Assembly: GCA_964475755.1 (NCBI GenBank)
Contig: CAYYXR010000006.1
Coordinates: 21,160-85,159 of the forward strand
Source: UBA11612 sp964475755
GTDB taxonomy: Bacteria > Pseudomonadota > Alphaproteobacteria > Rhodospirillales > Rhodospirillaceae
Direction: 5' to 3'
Length of the DNA: 64,000 bases
Part shown: in pieces, positions 41,933-50,554 of the stretch
How the letters are laid out: the number at the start of each line of letters is the position of its first letter
Position numbering within the stretch: position 1 is the first letter of the stretch
Position numbers and translations under genes: made by a program
Notes under the pieces: generated by a model
Databases searched by the model: none
What the model was told of the DNA's origin: nothing
The model's input: only the letters and a program-made list of their open reading frames with translations

Positions 41933-43924
41933 ATGCAATTCATCCTCGCTAAATTGCTCATAGTATGGATGCTGTACATGATGGTGGCACCAGCGCATGC
42001 TGTTGTTCGGGGCAAACCCGTACACGGCCTCGCCCTTTACGGCGAACCCAAATACAAGCCGGATTTTGAGCACTTCGATTACGTTAATCCTGATGCGCCG
42101 AAAGGCGGCGAATTCACCAAGACCAATGAAGCCTATCTCACGTTCGATACACTTAACCCGTTCACTCTGAAGGGAGCACCGGCGCACGGCCTTGAGCGGC
42201 TGCTGTACGATACGCTGATGACGCGGGGCGAAGATGAGCCGTATAGCGTGTACGGGCTTATTGCCCAGACAGTGGAAGTGGCCCCAGATAATTCTTGGGT
42301 CGAATTCACCTTGAGACCCGAAGCCTATTTTACAGATGAGTCTCCGGTCACAGCCGAAGACGTGGTTTTTAGTTTTAACACCGTCGTGGAAAAAGGTGCG
42401 CCCCAGTTTCGCACCATGTACGGAGACGTTGAGTCTGTTGCGGCAATCGACCCACAAACTGTGCGCTTCACATTCAAAACGACTGCGAACCGGAAATTAC
42501 CTTTGTTAATCGGCGAATTTCTTCCTGTGATTTCAAAACAATATTGGGAGACGCTCGATTTCGCGGACACGACGTTGGACATTCCCGTCACCAACGGACC
42601 GTACGTCATCGAGTCCTTCGAAGCCGGCCGGCATATTATTTATAGGCGCTGGGAGAACTATTGGGGCAAGAACCTTCCTGTAAATCGCGGGCGATTTAAT
42701 TTCGGCCATGTCCGTTTCGAGTATTTCCGAGACGACGATGTGCGATTCGAGGCATTCAAGACGAATGGGTATGATTTTGTTCGAGAGGTCAGCGCAAGAC
42801 GCTGGGCTATAGAATACCGTTTCCCCGCTGTTCAGAACGGCCTTGTCCAAACAATGGAGGTCTCTGACATCAAACCATTGGACTCCCAGCCCATATTTCT
42901 AAATTTGCGGCGCCCGGTGTTTCAAGACCGCAAAGTCCGACAAGCACTCAACTATGCTTTCGATTTTGAATCCATGAATGCAAACTTATTTTATGGTCAG
43001 TATGTGCGCTCAAGAAGCTTCTGGCAGGATTCCCCGCTTGAAGCCAAAGGCTTGCCGGATGCTGCGGAGCTTGAATTGCTTGAGCCTCTCCGCGGTAAAA
43101 TTCCCGAGGAGGTTTTTACCGCTGAATTTTCGCAACCTGTAACGGATGGCACCGGAAACCCGCGGGATAATTTGCTCAAAGCCCGCAATCTCCTGGCAAG
43201 CGCTGGCTGGGAACTGAAGGATAGCGTTCTAACAAACAGCGACTCAGGTCAGGAACTTACGTTCGAGATTCTAACCCGAAGCCCAACTTCGGACCGAATC
43301 TACTTGCCGTTTATGCAGAACTTAAAGCGACTAGGTATAGAAACAACCATTCGGATGGTGGACACATCTCAATTTATCAATCGCCTAAACGAATTCGATT
43401 ACGACGCCTTGATGATCGTTCACCCGCAGAACGACCTGACGCCAGGAAATGAGCAAAGAGAAAATTGGGGATCTCAAGCTGCGGATATCGTCGGCAGCCA
43501 AAACGTAAGCGGCGTCAAAGACGAAGCCGTAGATTTTCTCGTTGAGAAAATTATTTCCGCGGAGACTTACGATCAGGTAACAGCTGCGACGAGGGCATTG
43601 GACCGTGTCCTAACCTGGAACTACTATGTAATTCTTTCCTACACAGCCCCAGTAGAGCGATTTGCCTATTGGACCCGGTTAAAAGCACCGGATGAACCTC
43701 CGGCGCTCGGCCTTGATTCCATGGGAGAGTCCGCAATTGCGCTATGGTGGGCCGATCCCAACGCAAAGCCAGGTATCACAACAGGGGGAGACAACGTAGA
43801 GTCAGGTCCCTCAGCAGCTCGAGATCGATTAATTCTTGCCCTGGTTATTGGTGCGGTATTTGTGATCATATTCGTCACTATAAGGAGACGGCGCGCAAAC
43901 ACGCGAACCGACACAACGGGGTAA
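41933..43924 (+). CDS. Oligopeptide-type ABC transporter substrate-binding protein (YejA-like), copy 2
   Basis: 663 residues, a clear paralogue of the preceding gene with matching blocks in the same order (HFDYVNPDAPKGGEF, NGPYVIESFEAGRHI, RKVRQALNYAFDFE, TPGNEQRENWGS). Signal peptide LIVWMLYMMVAPAHA. It too ends in a membrane segment (LALVIGAVFVIIFVTI) and a basic tail. By eye the two share about half their residues, so the duplication is not recent. It leads into yejB after seven bases. Two receptors for one permease would widen ligand range; that is inference. Confidence 0.9.
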   Translation: MQFILAKLLIVWMLYMMVAPAHAVVRGKPVHGLALYGEPKYKPDFEHFDYVNPDAPKGGEFTKTNEAYLTFDTLNPFTLKGAPAHGLERLLYDTLMTRGEDEPYSVYGLIAQTVEVAPDNSWVEFTLRPEAYFTDESPVTAEDVVFSFNTVVEKGAPQFRTMYGDVESVAAIDPQTVRFTFKTTANRKLPLLIGEFLPVISKQYWETLDFADTTLDIPVTNGPYVIESFEAGRHIIYRRWENYWGKNLPVNRGRFNFGHVRFEYFRDDDVRFEAFKTNGYDFVREVSARRWAIEYRFPAVQNGLVQTMEVSDIKPLDSQPIFLNLRRPVFQDRKVRQALNYAFDFESMNANLFYGQYVRSRSFWQDSPLEAKGLPDAAELELLEPLRGKIPEEVFTAEFSQPVTDGTGNPRDNLLKARNLLASAGWELKDSVLTNSDSGQELTFEILTRSPTSDRIYLPFMQNLKRLGIETTIRMVDTSQFINRLNEFDYDALMIVHPQNDLTPGNEQRENWGSQAADIVGSQNVSGVKDEAVDFLVEKIISAETYDQVTAATRALDRVLTWNYYVILSYTAPVERFAYWTRLKAPDEPPALGLDSMGESAIALWWADPNAKPGITTGGDNVESGPSAARDRLILALVIGAVFVIIFVTIRRRRANTRTDTTG

Positions 43925-43931
43925 AACAATC

Positions 43932-45017
43932 GTGATTGCCTATATATTACGCCGATTGGCGCTTATCCCCCTTACCCTGTTGGGAATAATTACTCTCAAT
44001 TTTTTAATCGTACAGGTTGCACCGGGAGGGCCTGTCGAACGCGTTTTGGCCCAGATACGGGGCATTGATGCAGGCGCCACAGCAGCCTTCACCTCTGGGG
44101 GCGGCGATACAACAAGAAGCACGAGTGATTCCAACTCCTATCGCGGCGCACAGGGGTTAGACCCGGAATTCATCAAGGAAATCGAGCGTCAGTTTGGGTT
44201 CGACAAACCCGCACATGAGCGCTTCATTCTCATGGTCACGAATTACATTCGCTTCGACCTCGGTGAGAGCTTCTACCGGTCAATCGACGTTGGCGATTTG
44301 ATCCTCGAAAAAATGCCTGTGTCCATCTCGTTGGGTCTTTGGTCAACACTGATCATATACTTGGTGTCGATTCCCCTGGGGATTGCGAAAGCTATTCGCG
44401 ACGGCACCCGCTTCGACGTTTCCACATCTTATCTGGTTGTGATCGGCTATGCCGTGCCGGGCTTCATGTTCGCGATTCTTCTGATCGTCCTGTTCGCCGG
44501 CGGCAGCTATTTCAACTGGTTTCCGCTACGTGGTCTGACCTCCGACAACTGGGAGGAATTAAGCACACTCGGCAAGCTGGCCGACTACTTTTGGCATTTG
44601 ACTCTGCCGGTGACCGCTATGGTGATCGGCGGGTTCGCCTCGCTAACCATGCTCACGAAGAACTCTTTCCTCGACGAAATCAACAAGCAGTATGTCTTAA
44701 CGGCAAAAGCCAAAGGGCTGACGGAAAACCGCATTCTTTACGGGCACGTGTTCCGCAATGCGATGTTGATTGTTATCGCAGGCTTTCCATCAACTATCGT
44801 CAACATGCTGTTCACCGGCGCCCTTCTCATAGAGGTGATCTTCTCACTCGACGGGCTTGGACTCCTTGGATTTCAAGCAACGATCGATAGAGATTATCCC
44901 GTGATATTTGGAACCTTGTTTGTCTTCAGCTTGCTCGGCCTCATTCTCAACCTGATCAGCGACATCGCCTATCACGTGGTGGACCCGCGCATTGACTTTG
45001 AGGCGCGTGAAACATGA
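43932..45017 (+). CDS. yejB: Peptide ABC transporter permease (YejB-like)
   Basis: 361 residues from a GTG start. The N-terminal helix LIPLTLLGIITLNFLIVQ is followed by a periplasmic stretch, LDPEFIKEIERQFGFDKPAH, which is the DppB/YejB-type insertion. Five more membrane segments surround the EAA loop (YVLTAKAKGLTENRILYGHV). Its stop overlaps yejE as ATGA. With YejE it forms the inner-membrane channel. In other bacteria the Yej system imports peptides such as microcin C; that role is family knowledge. Confidence 0.93.
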   Translation: MIAYILRRLALIPLTLLGIITLNFLIVQVAPGGPVERVLAQIRGIDAGATAAFTSGGGDTTRSTSDSNSYRGAQGLDPEFIKEIERQFGFDKPAHERFILMVTNYIRFDLGESFYRSIDVGDLILEKMPVSISLGLWSTLIIYLVSIPLGIAKAIRDGTRFDVSTSYLVVIGYAVPGFMFAILLIVLFAGGSYFNWFPLRGLTSDNWEELSTLGKLADYFWHLTLPVTAMVIGGFASLTMLTKNSFLDEINKQYVLTAKAKGLTENRILYGHVFRNAMLIVIAGFPSTIVNMLFTGALLIEVIFSLDGLGLLGFQATIDRDYPVIFGTLFVFSLLGLILNLISDIAYHVVDPRIDFEARET

Positions 45018-46060
45018 TCGCAGACCTCAAACGATGGGCAAGCAGCCCTTTAACAAAACGCCGTCTTTCCAATTTCAAGGCCAACGGCCGCGGGCTATGG
45101 TCGTTTTGGATTATCTCCGCGCTCTTTGTTATCTCTCTTGCCGCCGAGTTGATCGCCAATGACCGGCCCTTGGTGGCTTCCTTTAAGGGCGATCTTTATG
45201 CGCCGGTGCTCGTGCAATATCCCGAAACGACCTTCGGCGGCGTGTTCGAAACACCAGCGGACTACACCGACCCGTTTCTCCGCGACTTGATTGAATCCGA
45301 CGGCTGGATGATCGAGCCGCTTATTCCCTATAGCTACGACACTATCGATTTTAACCTCGGCCGCCCGGCGCCCGCGCCGCCCTCAGCCCGCCATTGGTTG
45401 GGCACGGACAATCAGGGACGCGACGTATTGGCACGGCTTATTTACGGCTTCCGGCTCTCTATGCTTTTTGCGCTTGCGCTGACGATCGTATCAACGATCG
45501 TGGGTGTGGCGGCAGGTGCCGTGCAGGGGTACTTCGGCGGCTGGATCGATCTAATCTTCCAGCGCTTCATCGAAATTTGGGGCGGGCTGCCTCAGCTGTT
45601 CATCATCATCATTGTTTCTTCCATCGTCATTCCCGGGTTTTGGACCCTGCTATTGGTCCTCCTGTTGTTTAGCTGGACCGCACTCGTCGCCGTCGTGCGC
45701 GCTGAATTCCTGCGTGCCCGCAATTTCGACTATGTCCGCGCCGCCAAAGCCCTTGGCATGGGCGATGCCGGGGTCATGGCCAAACACGTTCTGCCCAATG
45801 CGATGGTTGCGACCATTACGTTCCTGCCGTTCATTTTATCCGGGGGCGTCGTTGCACTGACCTCTCTCGACTTCTTGGGATTGGGCCTACCGCCCGGCTC
45901 TGCGTCTCTGGGCGAGCTTCTCAGGCAAGGCAAAGAGAATTTGAACGCCCCGTGGCTCGGGCTTACGGGCTTTTTCGCCATCGCCGGCATGCTGACCTTG
46001 CTCGTGTTTGTCGGCGAAGCGGTGCGCGACGCCTTTGACCCGCGTAAGAATTTTGCCTGA
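45014..46060 (+). CDS. yejE: Peptide ABC transporter permease (YejE-like)
   Basis: 348 residues. One N-terminal helix (WSFWIISALFVISLAAELI) precedes a loop of about 90 residues with YPETTFGGVFETPADYTDPF, a hallmark of YejE. HWLGTDNQGRDVLARLIYGF and the five-helix BPD_transp_1 domain with its EAA loop (YVRAAKALGMGDAGVMAKHV) follow. It is coupled to yejB by overlap and followed by yejF after 12 bp. Confidence 0.94.
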   Translation: MIADLKRWASSPLTKRRLSNFKANGRGLWSFWIISALFVISLAAELIANDRPLVASFKGDLYAPVLVQYPETTFGGVFETPADYTDPFLRDLIESDGWMIEPLIPYSYDTIDFNLGRPAPAPPSARHWLGTDNQGRDVLARLIYGFRLSMLFALALTIVSTIVGVAAGAVQGYFGGWIDLIFQRFIEIWGGLPQLFIIIIVSSIVIPGFWTLLLVLLLFSWTALVAVVRAEFLRARNFDYVRAAKALGMGDAGVMAKHVLPNAMVATITFLPFILSGGVVALTSLDFLGLGLPPGSASLGELLRQGKENLNAPWLGLTGFFAIAGMLTLLVFVGEAVRDAFDPRKNFA

Positions 46061-46072
46061 TTGGTTTTGTGA

Positions 46073-47683
46073 ATGTCGTCGTCGCATCTTCTTGAAATCT
46101 CAAAGTTGGACGTTGTGTTCGGAAGCGGCGAAGCCGCGGTGCCGGCGGTGAAGAATGCGTCGTTCACGCTAGAGAAAGGGGAAACCCTAGCTATTGTGGG
46201 TGAAAGCGGATCCGGAAAGACCGTGACGGCATTGTCGATCCTGGGCCTTCTACCCTACCCACGCGCGAAGCATCCCAATGGCAGCATTAAGTTTAACGGT
46301 GAGGAACTGCTCGGCGCGCCGGAGCCTGTCTTAAGAAAAGTGCGCGGCAATCGCATCGGCATGGTTTTCCAGGAGCCGATGACGTCCCTCAACCCGCTGC
46401 ATCCCATCGAAAAGCAAATCGGCGAGACACTCGAACTTCATGCGGGCCTGGACGGAGATAAGAAGCGGGCGCGTATCCTTGAGTTGCTCGAGTTGGTTGG
46501 ATTGTCCGATGCCTCCAAGCGGCTATCGGCACTGCCTCACGAACTTTCGGGCGGTCAACGCCAGCGCGTCATGATCGCCATGGCCCTTGCGATCAATCCA
46601 GATATCCTCATTGCCGACGAGCCGACCACAGCGTTGGATGTGACAATCCAAGCGCAAATTCTGGACTTGCTGAAAGACCTAAAGAAGCGCCTCGGCATGG
46701 CTTTGCTCTTCATCACCCACGATCTGAACATCGTGCGCCAATTGGCGGATCGCGTCTGCGTCATGAAGGATGGCGAAATTGTCGAGCACGGCGCCGTCTC
46801 TGACATTTTCCAGGCGCCCAGTCACGACTACACAAAGCGCCTCATGGCCGCCCAGCCTCGGGCGAAAACACCCAAGCCCATGTCCGGAGACGACGTGATT
46901 AGCGCAAAGGACTTGCGTGTATGGTTTCCGGTCAAAAAGGGTCTGATCCGGCGCACGGTCGATCATATCAAGGCCGTGGACGGCATTTCCCTCTCGATTC
47001 CCGCTGGCCGTACCTTGGGCGTTGTTGGCGAAAGCGGCTCGGGAAAAACCACATTGGGATTGGCGCTCTTGCGGCTCATCAGTAGCAAGGGGGAAATACA
47101 TTTTCTGGGTCGCCGCATCGATAACCAGCCCACCAAAGAGCTGCGGACCTTGAGAAGAGATATGCAGGTTGTCTTCCAAGACCCGTTCGGATCTCTCAGT
47201 CCGCGCTTATCTGTCGGACAAATCGTAGAGGAAGGCCTCGTCGTACACCGTATCGGTGATCGATCGGAACGGGCCGACCGGGTCGTCGAAACATTAAAAG
47301 ACGTGGGTCTCGATCCGGCATCCCGGGACAGGTATCCCCACGAATTTTCCGGCGGACAACGGCAACGTATTTCCATCGCGCGCGCCATGGTTTTAAGGCC
47401 GAAATTCCTGATGCTGGATGAGCCGACCAGCGCCTTGGATGTTTCGGTGCAAGCGCAGATCGTGGAATTGCTTCAAAATCTCCAGGAGAAATACAACCTC
47501 GCCTATCTTTTTATCAGCCACGATTTGAGAGTTGTGCGCGCCCTTGCCGACGCCGTGATCGTGATGAAAGACGGCCTTGTCCGGGAATCCGGAGAAGCCG
47601 GGCAGATTTTCAAAGCGCCGCAAGACCCATACACAAAAGCGCTTATGGATGCCGCTCTGAACCTGGCGGTTACCCGTTCTTAA
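46073..47683 (+). CDS. yejF: Peptide ABC transporter ATPase, tandem two-domain (YejF-like)
   Basis: 536 residues with two complete ABC domains. Domain 1 has Walker A GESGSGKT, signature LSGGQRQRVMIA and Walker B ILIADEPTTALD. Domain 2 has GESGSGKTTLGLALL, FSGGQRQRISIARAMVL and FLMLDEPTSALDV. Each is followed by an oligopeptide/dipeptide-type tail (SHDYTKRLMAAQP and QDPYTKALMDAAL). It energises the YejB-YejE channel and completes the five-gene import system. The next 140 bp contain no gene. Confidence 0.95.
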   Translation: MSSSHLLEISKLDVVFGSGEAAVPAVKNASFTLEKGETLAIVGESGSGKTVTALSILGLLPYPRAKHPNGSIKFNGEELLGAPEPVLRKVRGNRIGMVFQEPMTSLNPLHPIEKQIGETLELHAGLDGDKKRARILELLELVGLSDASKRLSALPHELSGGQRQRVMIAMALAINPDILIADEPTTALDVTIQAQILDLLKDLKKRLGMALLFITHDLNIVRQLADRVCVMKDGEIVEHGAVSDIFQAPSHDYTKRLMAAQPRAKTPKPMSGDDVISAKDLRVWFPVKKGLIRRTVDHIKAVDGISLSIPAGRTLGVVGESGSGKTTLGLALLRLISSKGEIHFLGRRIDNQPTKELRTLRRDMQVVFQDPFGSLSPRLSVGQIVEEGLVVHRIGDRSERADRVVETLKDVGLDPASRDRYPHEFSGGQRQRISIARAMVLRPKFLMLDEPTSALDVSVQAQIVELLQNLQEKYNLAYLFISHDLRVVRALADAVIVMKDGLVRESGEAGQIFKAPQDPYTKALMDAALNLAVTRS

Positions 47684-47872
47684 CCAATCGCCAATAGGGT
47701 AAAGGCGTAGAGTTATGGGCGGGTTTCAGCGATTTCTCAGTCAAGCCCTTGCGGGCCGCGCGTGAGGGGCTCATAGTGAAGCCTCGCACCGCAAAATCGC
47801 GTTTTAGACTGTAAGATCAGAGCCATGGCTGAAGACGAATAAGACTCAAAACAAGCCGTTTACAACGTCGAT

Positions 47873-48097
47873 GTGGACATCTCAGTTGTGCTGGGCCAGT
47901 CCAATTTGCGTGTAAACCAGCTTTTGAAGCTTGGCCGCGGCGCCGTCGTCGAACTGGAACAAAAAACATCGGATCCGGTCGAGATTTTCGCCAACGACGT
48001 TCTTATTGCCAAAGGCGAAGTTGTCATCACGTCTGGTGACAAAATCGGCGTCACGCTGACCGAATTGGTCAAGTCAATCTACAATAAGGCTGACTAA
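47873..48097 (+). CDS. fliN: FliN-like motor switch protein (SpoA domain), start region disrupted by a stop codon
   Basis: SpoA-domain homology (VYNVDVDISVVLGQ, LKLGRGAVVELEQK, IAKGEVVITSGDKIGVTLTEL) runs to 48097. The natural-looking start is ATG 47825, giving M-A-E-D-E, but codon 6 is TAA (47840-47842). Homology resumes directly after it, so one GAA-to-TAA change would explain it. Reinitiation at GTG 47873 would give 74 residues without the first strand and without a ribosome site. FliN sets rotor direction with FliM and FliG; no other flagellar gene is nearby. It may be a pseudogene, a sequencing error, or a shortened working protein. Confidence 0.6.
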   Translation: MDISVVLGQSNLRVNQLLKLGRGAVVELEQKTSDPVEIFANDVLIAKGEVVITSGDKIGVTLTELVKSIYNKAD

Positions 48098-48203
48098 AGC
48101 CCGCACGTCGAATAGCCACACTTCTGCTCTGGAAGTGCGCTGCATAATCTTCTAAACACGACGTTCCTAAGACCAGTCACCAAGCACGGGTGCGTCTTTC
48201 CTT

Positions 48204-48872
48204 ATGCGTATGCTTTATCACCATCCGCTTTTGCCTGGCGCTCGCAAAGTGCGTCTTGCTTTGGGCGAAAAACGGCTGGATTTCGCCGACCAGCCCTTGG
48301 AGCCGTGGCACCGGAACGAAGACCTCCTGCTTCTCAATCCCTCGGGGGAATTGCCGGTTCTTGTCGATGAGGAAGAGACCGTCATTTGCGCCGCCAACAC
48401 GATTTGTGAATATTTGGACGAAGTTTACCCCGACCCGCCCTTGCTGGGTCGTACACCGGCGGCGCGCGCCGAGGCCCGCCGACTGGCGGACTGGTTCGAT
48501 ATCAAGTTTTTCAATGAAGTGACCGATCAACTCGCGGGCGAAAAACTGCACCGACGTATTCTCGAAAATGCGGCGCCCGATTCTCGAGCGTTGAAGGCCG
48601 GGCGCGAGAACATCCACACACACCTTCATTACATCGCCTGGTTGACGGAAAGACGAAGCTGGCTGGCCGGCGACCACGTCACGGTTGCCGACCTTAGCGC
48701 CGCCGCACAGATATCCCTTGTGGACTACAGCGGAGACGTGCCCTGGGAAGACCACCCGTTGGCAAAAGAATGGTACGTGCGCTTTAAATCTCGCCCGAGC
48801 ATCCGCCCGCTGCTGCATGAAGCGATCGAAAACGTACCGCCGGCACCCGTGTACGCAAATCTCGATTTTTAA
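48204..48872 (+). CDS. fzlA: FtsZ-binding division protein FzlA (GST fold)
   Basis: 222 residues with an N-terminal thioredoxin-like half (MLYHHPLLPGARKVRLALGE, LNPSGELPVLVDEE) and a C-terminal GST helical half (RRSWLAGDHVTVADLSAAA, LVDYSGDVPW). The late block FKSRPSIRPLLHEAIENVPP and the extreme C-terminus YANLDF match FzlA of alphaproteobacteria, which binds FtsZ filaments and activates constriction, rather than ordinary glutathione transferases. Start ATG 48204 or 48210, with no strong ribosome site. It converges on the TPR gene with overlapping stops. Confidence 0.85.
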   Translation: MRMLYHHPLLPGARKVRLALGEKRLDFADQPLEPWHRNEDLLLLNPSGELPVLVDEEETVICAANTICEYLDEVYPDPPLLGRTPAARAEARRLADWFDIKFFNEVTDQLAGEKLHRRILENAAPDSRALKAGRENIHTHLHYIAWLTERRSWLAGDHVTVADLSAAAQISLVDYSGDVPWEDHPLAKEWYVRFKSRPSIRPLLHEAIENVPPAPVYANLDF

Positions 48873-49693
48873 TCAGCCGACGGCGTTGCCTCGACCTTAA
48901 CGTCCAACTTTTCGATGTTTGTGCGCGCTGCATCTGCGGCAGCTGAGTCCGGCGCAATTTGAATAGCGGCCAGCCAATCCTGACGCGCGGCGTTCTTATC
49001 GCCTTTCAACTGATACAATATCCCGCGCTCCAGCAATGCACTCACATTGGCGGGGTCCGCTCTCAGTGCGCGGTTTGCGTCTTCCATCGCAACATCAGGC
49101 GCCTCGACATACCTGTAGGCACTCGCGCGAAACGCCAAAGCATCCGCGTTGTCGGGATCAGCGGCAATCGCATCATTAAGATCGTCTAGCGCCTCCCAAT
49201 AGTTTTGGGCGGCCGCCAGCGTTTCGGCGCGGTCGATCAGCAGCGCAATGCGGTGCCGGTCAATCAGGGGCAACAGACCGAGCGCCGTAGTTTGCGTGGC
49301 GTATGCGCGCTCCAGCTCACCCTCCAAAAGCCACGCTTGGCCCGCCTGAGCCAAGATGCCTGCGCGCACCACAGTATTTTCCCGAGACTCCTCGGCCATT
49401 TCCTCCAAACGCGTCGCGGCTTCGCCGTATTCTTTCAGTCCTATCAGGGCAACAGCCTGACAATGCCGAGCGGGCTCGCCGCCGCCGAGACCCAACCACA
49501 TGCCGGAAAATTCAAAGCCTCTTTCGGGCGTTTCGCGCGCCAACTTCAGGCATCCATCATAGGTCATGGCCGGGTTTTCAAGGTCCGGCGCGGGCAACGG
49601 CTGGACCGTCGGCGGCACACTTTGCTCAGCTGCCATAGACATCGCCGATCCAACCAGGAGGAGCCCAATTATCAATGTAAACGTATTGCGCAT
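48869..49693 (-). CDS. Exported TPR-repeat protein
   Basis: 274 residues. Signal peptide FTLIIGLLLVGSAMSMAAE, then a proline-rich linker. Helical repeats run from about 50 to 260, of which the last three are good tetratricopeptides (WEALDDLNDAIAADPDNADA, VAMEDANRALRADPANVSAL and AARQDWLAAIQIAPDSAA). A likely periplasmic scaffold; its partner is unknown. Its ATG touches the stop of the hydrolase gene upstream on the same strand (shared base at 49693), so the two are co-translated. Confidence 0.8.
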   Translation of the reverse strand: MRNTFTLIIGLLLVGSAMSMAAEQSVPPTVQPLPAPDLENPAMTYDGCLKLARETPERGFEFSGMWLGLGGGEPARHCQAVALIGLKEYGEAATRLEEMAEESRENTVVRAGILAQAGQAWLLEGELERAYATQTTALGLLPLIDRHRIALLIDRAETLAAAQNYWEALDDLNDAIAADPDNADALAFRASAYRYVEAPDVAMEDANRALRADPANVSALLERGILYQLKGDKNAARQDWLAAIQIAPDSAAADAARTNIEKLDVKVEATPSAD

Positions 49694-50463
49694 TACAATC
49701 CGGCCAGCGATGAAATCTCGTCAACCGCCGCGCAAAGACGGCGAAGATCGCCCGGCGAGGAAAGGCGATGATCACCGTTTTTCACAAGAACGACGCTCAC
49801 GTCTTCTCCCGTGATCTTCTCCGCAAGGCGTAGCGAAACCTCATAGGGCACGGCCTCATCCTTGCAGCCGTGAAAAAGCCGGACCGGGCATGTAATCGGG
49901 ATGGGTCCGCGCAGCACCATGTTGGCGCGGCCATCGTCAATTAGTTGGCGCGTGATGGGGTATGGGCGCTCATCGTACTCGCTCTGAACATTGACGACCC
50001 CCGATGACTCGAGTTGCTGCCTTTGCGCAGCGGTGAACTCCGCCAACATCAGGTCTTCGGTAAAATCCGGACCCGGCGCTATCCCGATCAGCCCTGCGAT
50101 CCGCTCAGGACGCTTCATTGCCGCTCGGACCATCACCCAACCACCCATACTTGAACCCACCAATATTTGCGGGCCTTCCGTCAGTTCATCCAGAATGGCT
50201 AAAGCATCTTCGGTCCAACGGGATATATTGCCGTCCTCGAATTTGCCCGATGACTCGCCGTGTCCGAACATATCGAAGCGGACGCATGACCGGCCTTGTC
50301 TCGCACAGTGGCCTGCCAACACCATCGCCTTTGTGCCATTGCGATCGGACATGAGGCCATGCAGAAACACCACGCCGGGCTGCTGGCCAGCATTGCGATT
50401 GTAGGCCACCCTGTTGCCTACGGATCGCTGGAGAAATTCAGGCGTTTGATTTTCCATACTCAT
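49693..50463 (-). CDS. Alpha/beta hydrolase
   Basis: 256 residues from ATG 50463 (a second ATG two codons on is possible). GVVFLHGLMSDRNGTKA holds the oxyanion-side HG, the nucleophile elbow is GSSMGG, the acid is probably Asp in GCKDEAVPYE, and the His is in NGDHRLS. The lid is short. The overall pattern resembles serine esterases of the ABHD10/BAAT-like type. The acyl substrate is unknown. Divergent from the glycosyltransferase at 50555 by about 90 bp. Confidence 0.83.
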   Translation of the reverse strand: MSMENQTPEFLQRSVGNRVAYNRNAGQQPGVVFLHGLMSDRNGTKAMVLAGHCARQGRSCVRFDMFGHGESSGKFEDGNISRWTEDALAILDELTEGPQILVGSSMGGWVMVRAAMKRPERIAGLIGIAPGPDFTEDLMLAEFTAAQRQQLESSGVVNVQSEYDERPYPITRQLIDDGRANMVLRGPIPITCPVRLFHGCKDEAVPYEVSLRLAEKITGEDVSVVLVKNGDHRLSSPGDLRRLCAAVDEISSLAGL

Positions 50464-50554
50464 TGCATCTAACCGTGACAGACGTGTTACATATGCTTGT
50501 GGGAGACACTAGCATTTTCAATCGTATTATTTCACCAGCGCTCGGCAACCCGTC

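Noticed and set aside
47840..47842. Recoding (selenocysteine-like) at the fliN stop
   Set aside because: The codon is TAA, not TGA, and FliN has no reason to contain selenocysteine.
48204..48872. Generic glutathione S-transferase call
   Set aside because: C-terminal blocks and the LDF end match FzlA; detoxification activity is not indicated.
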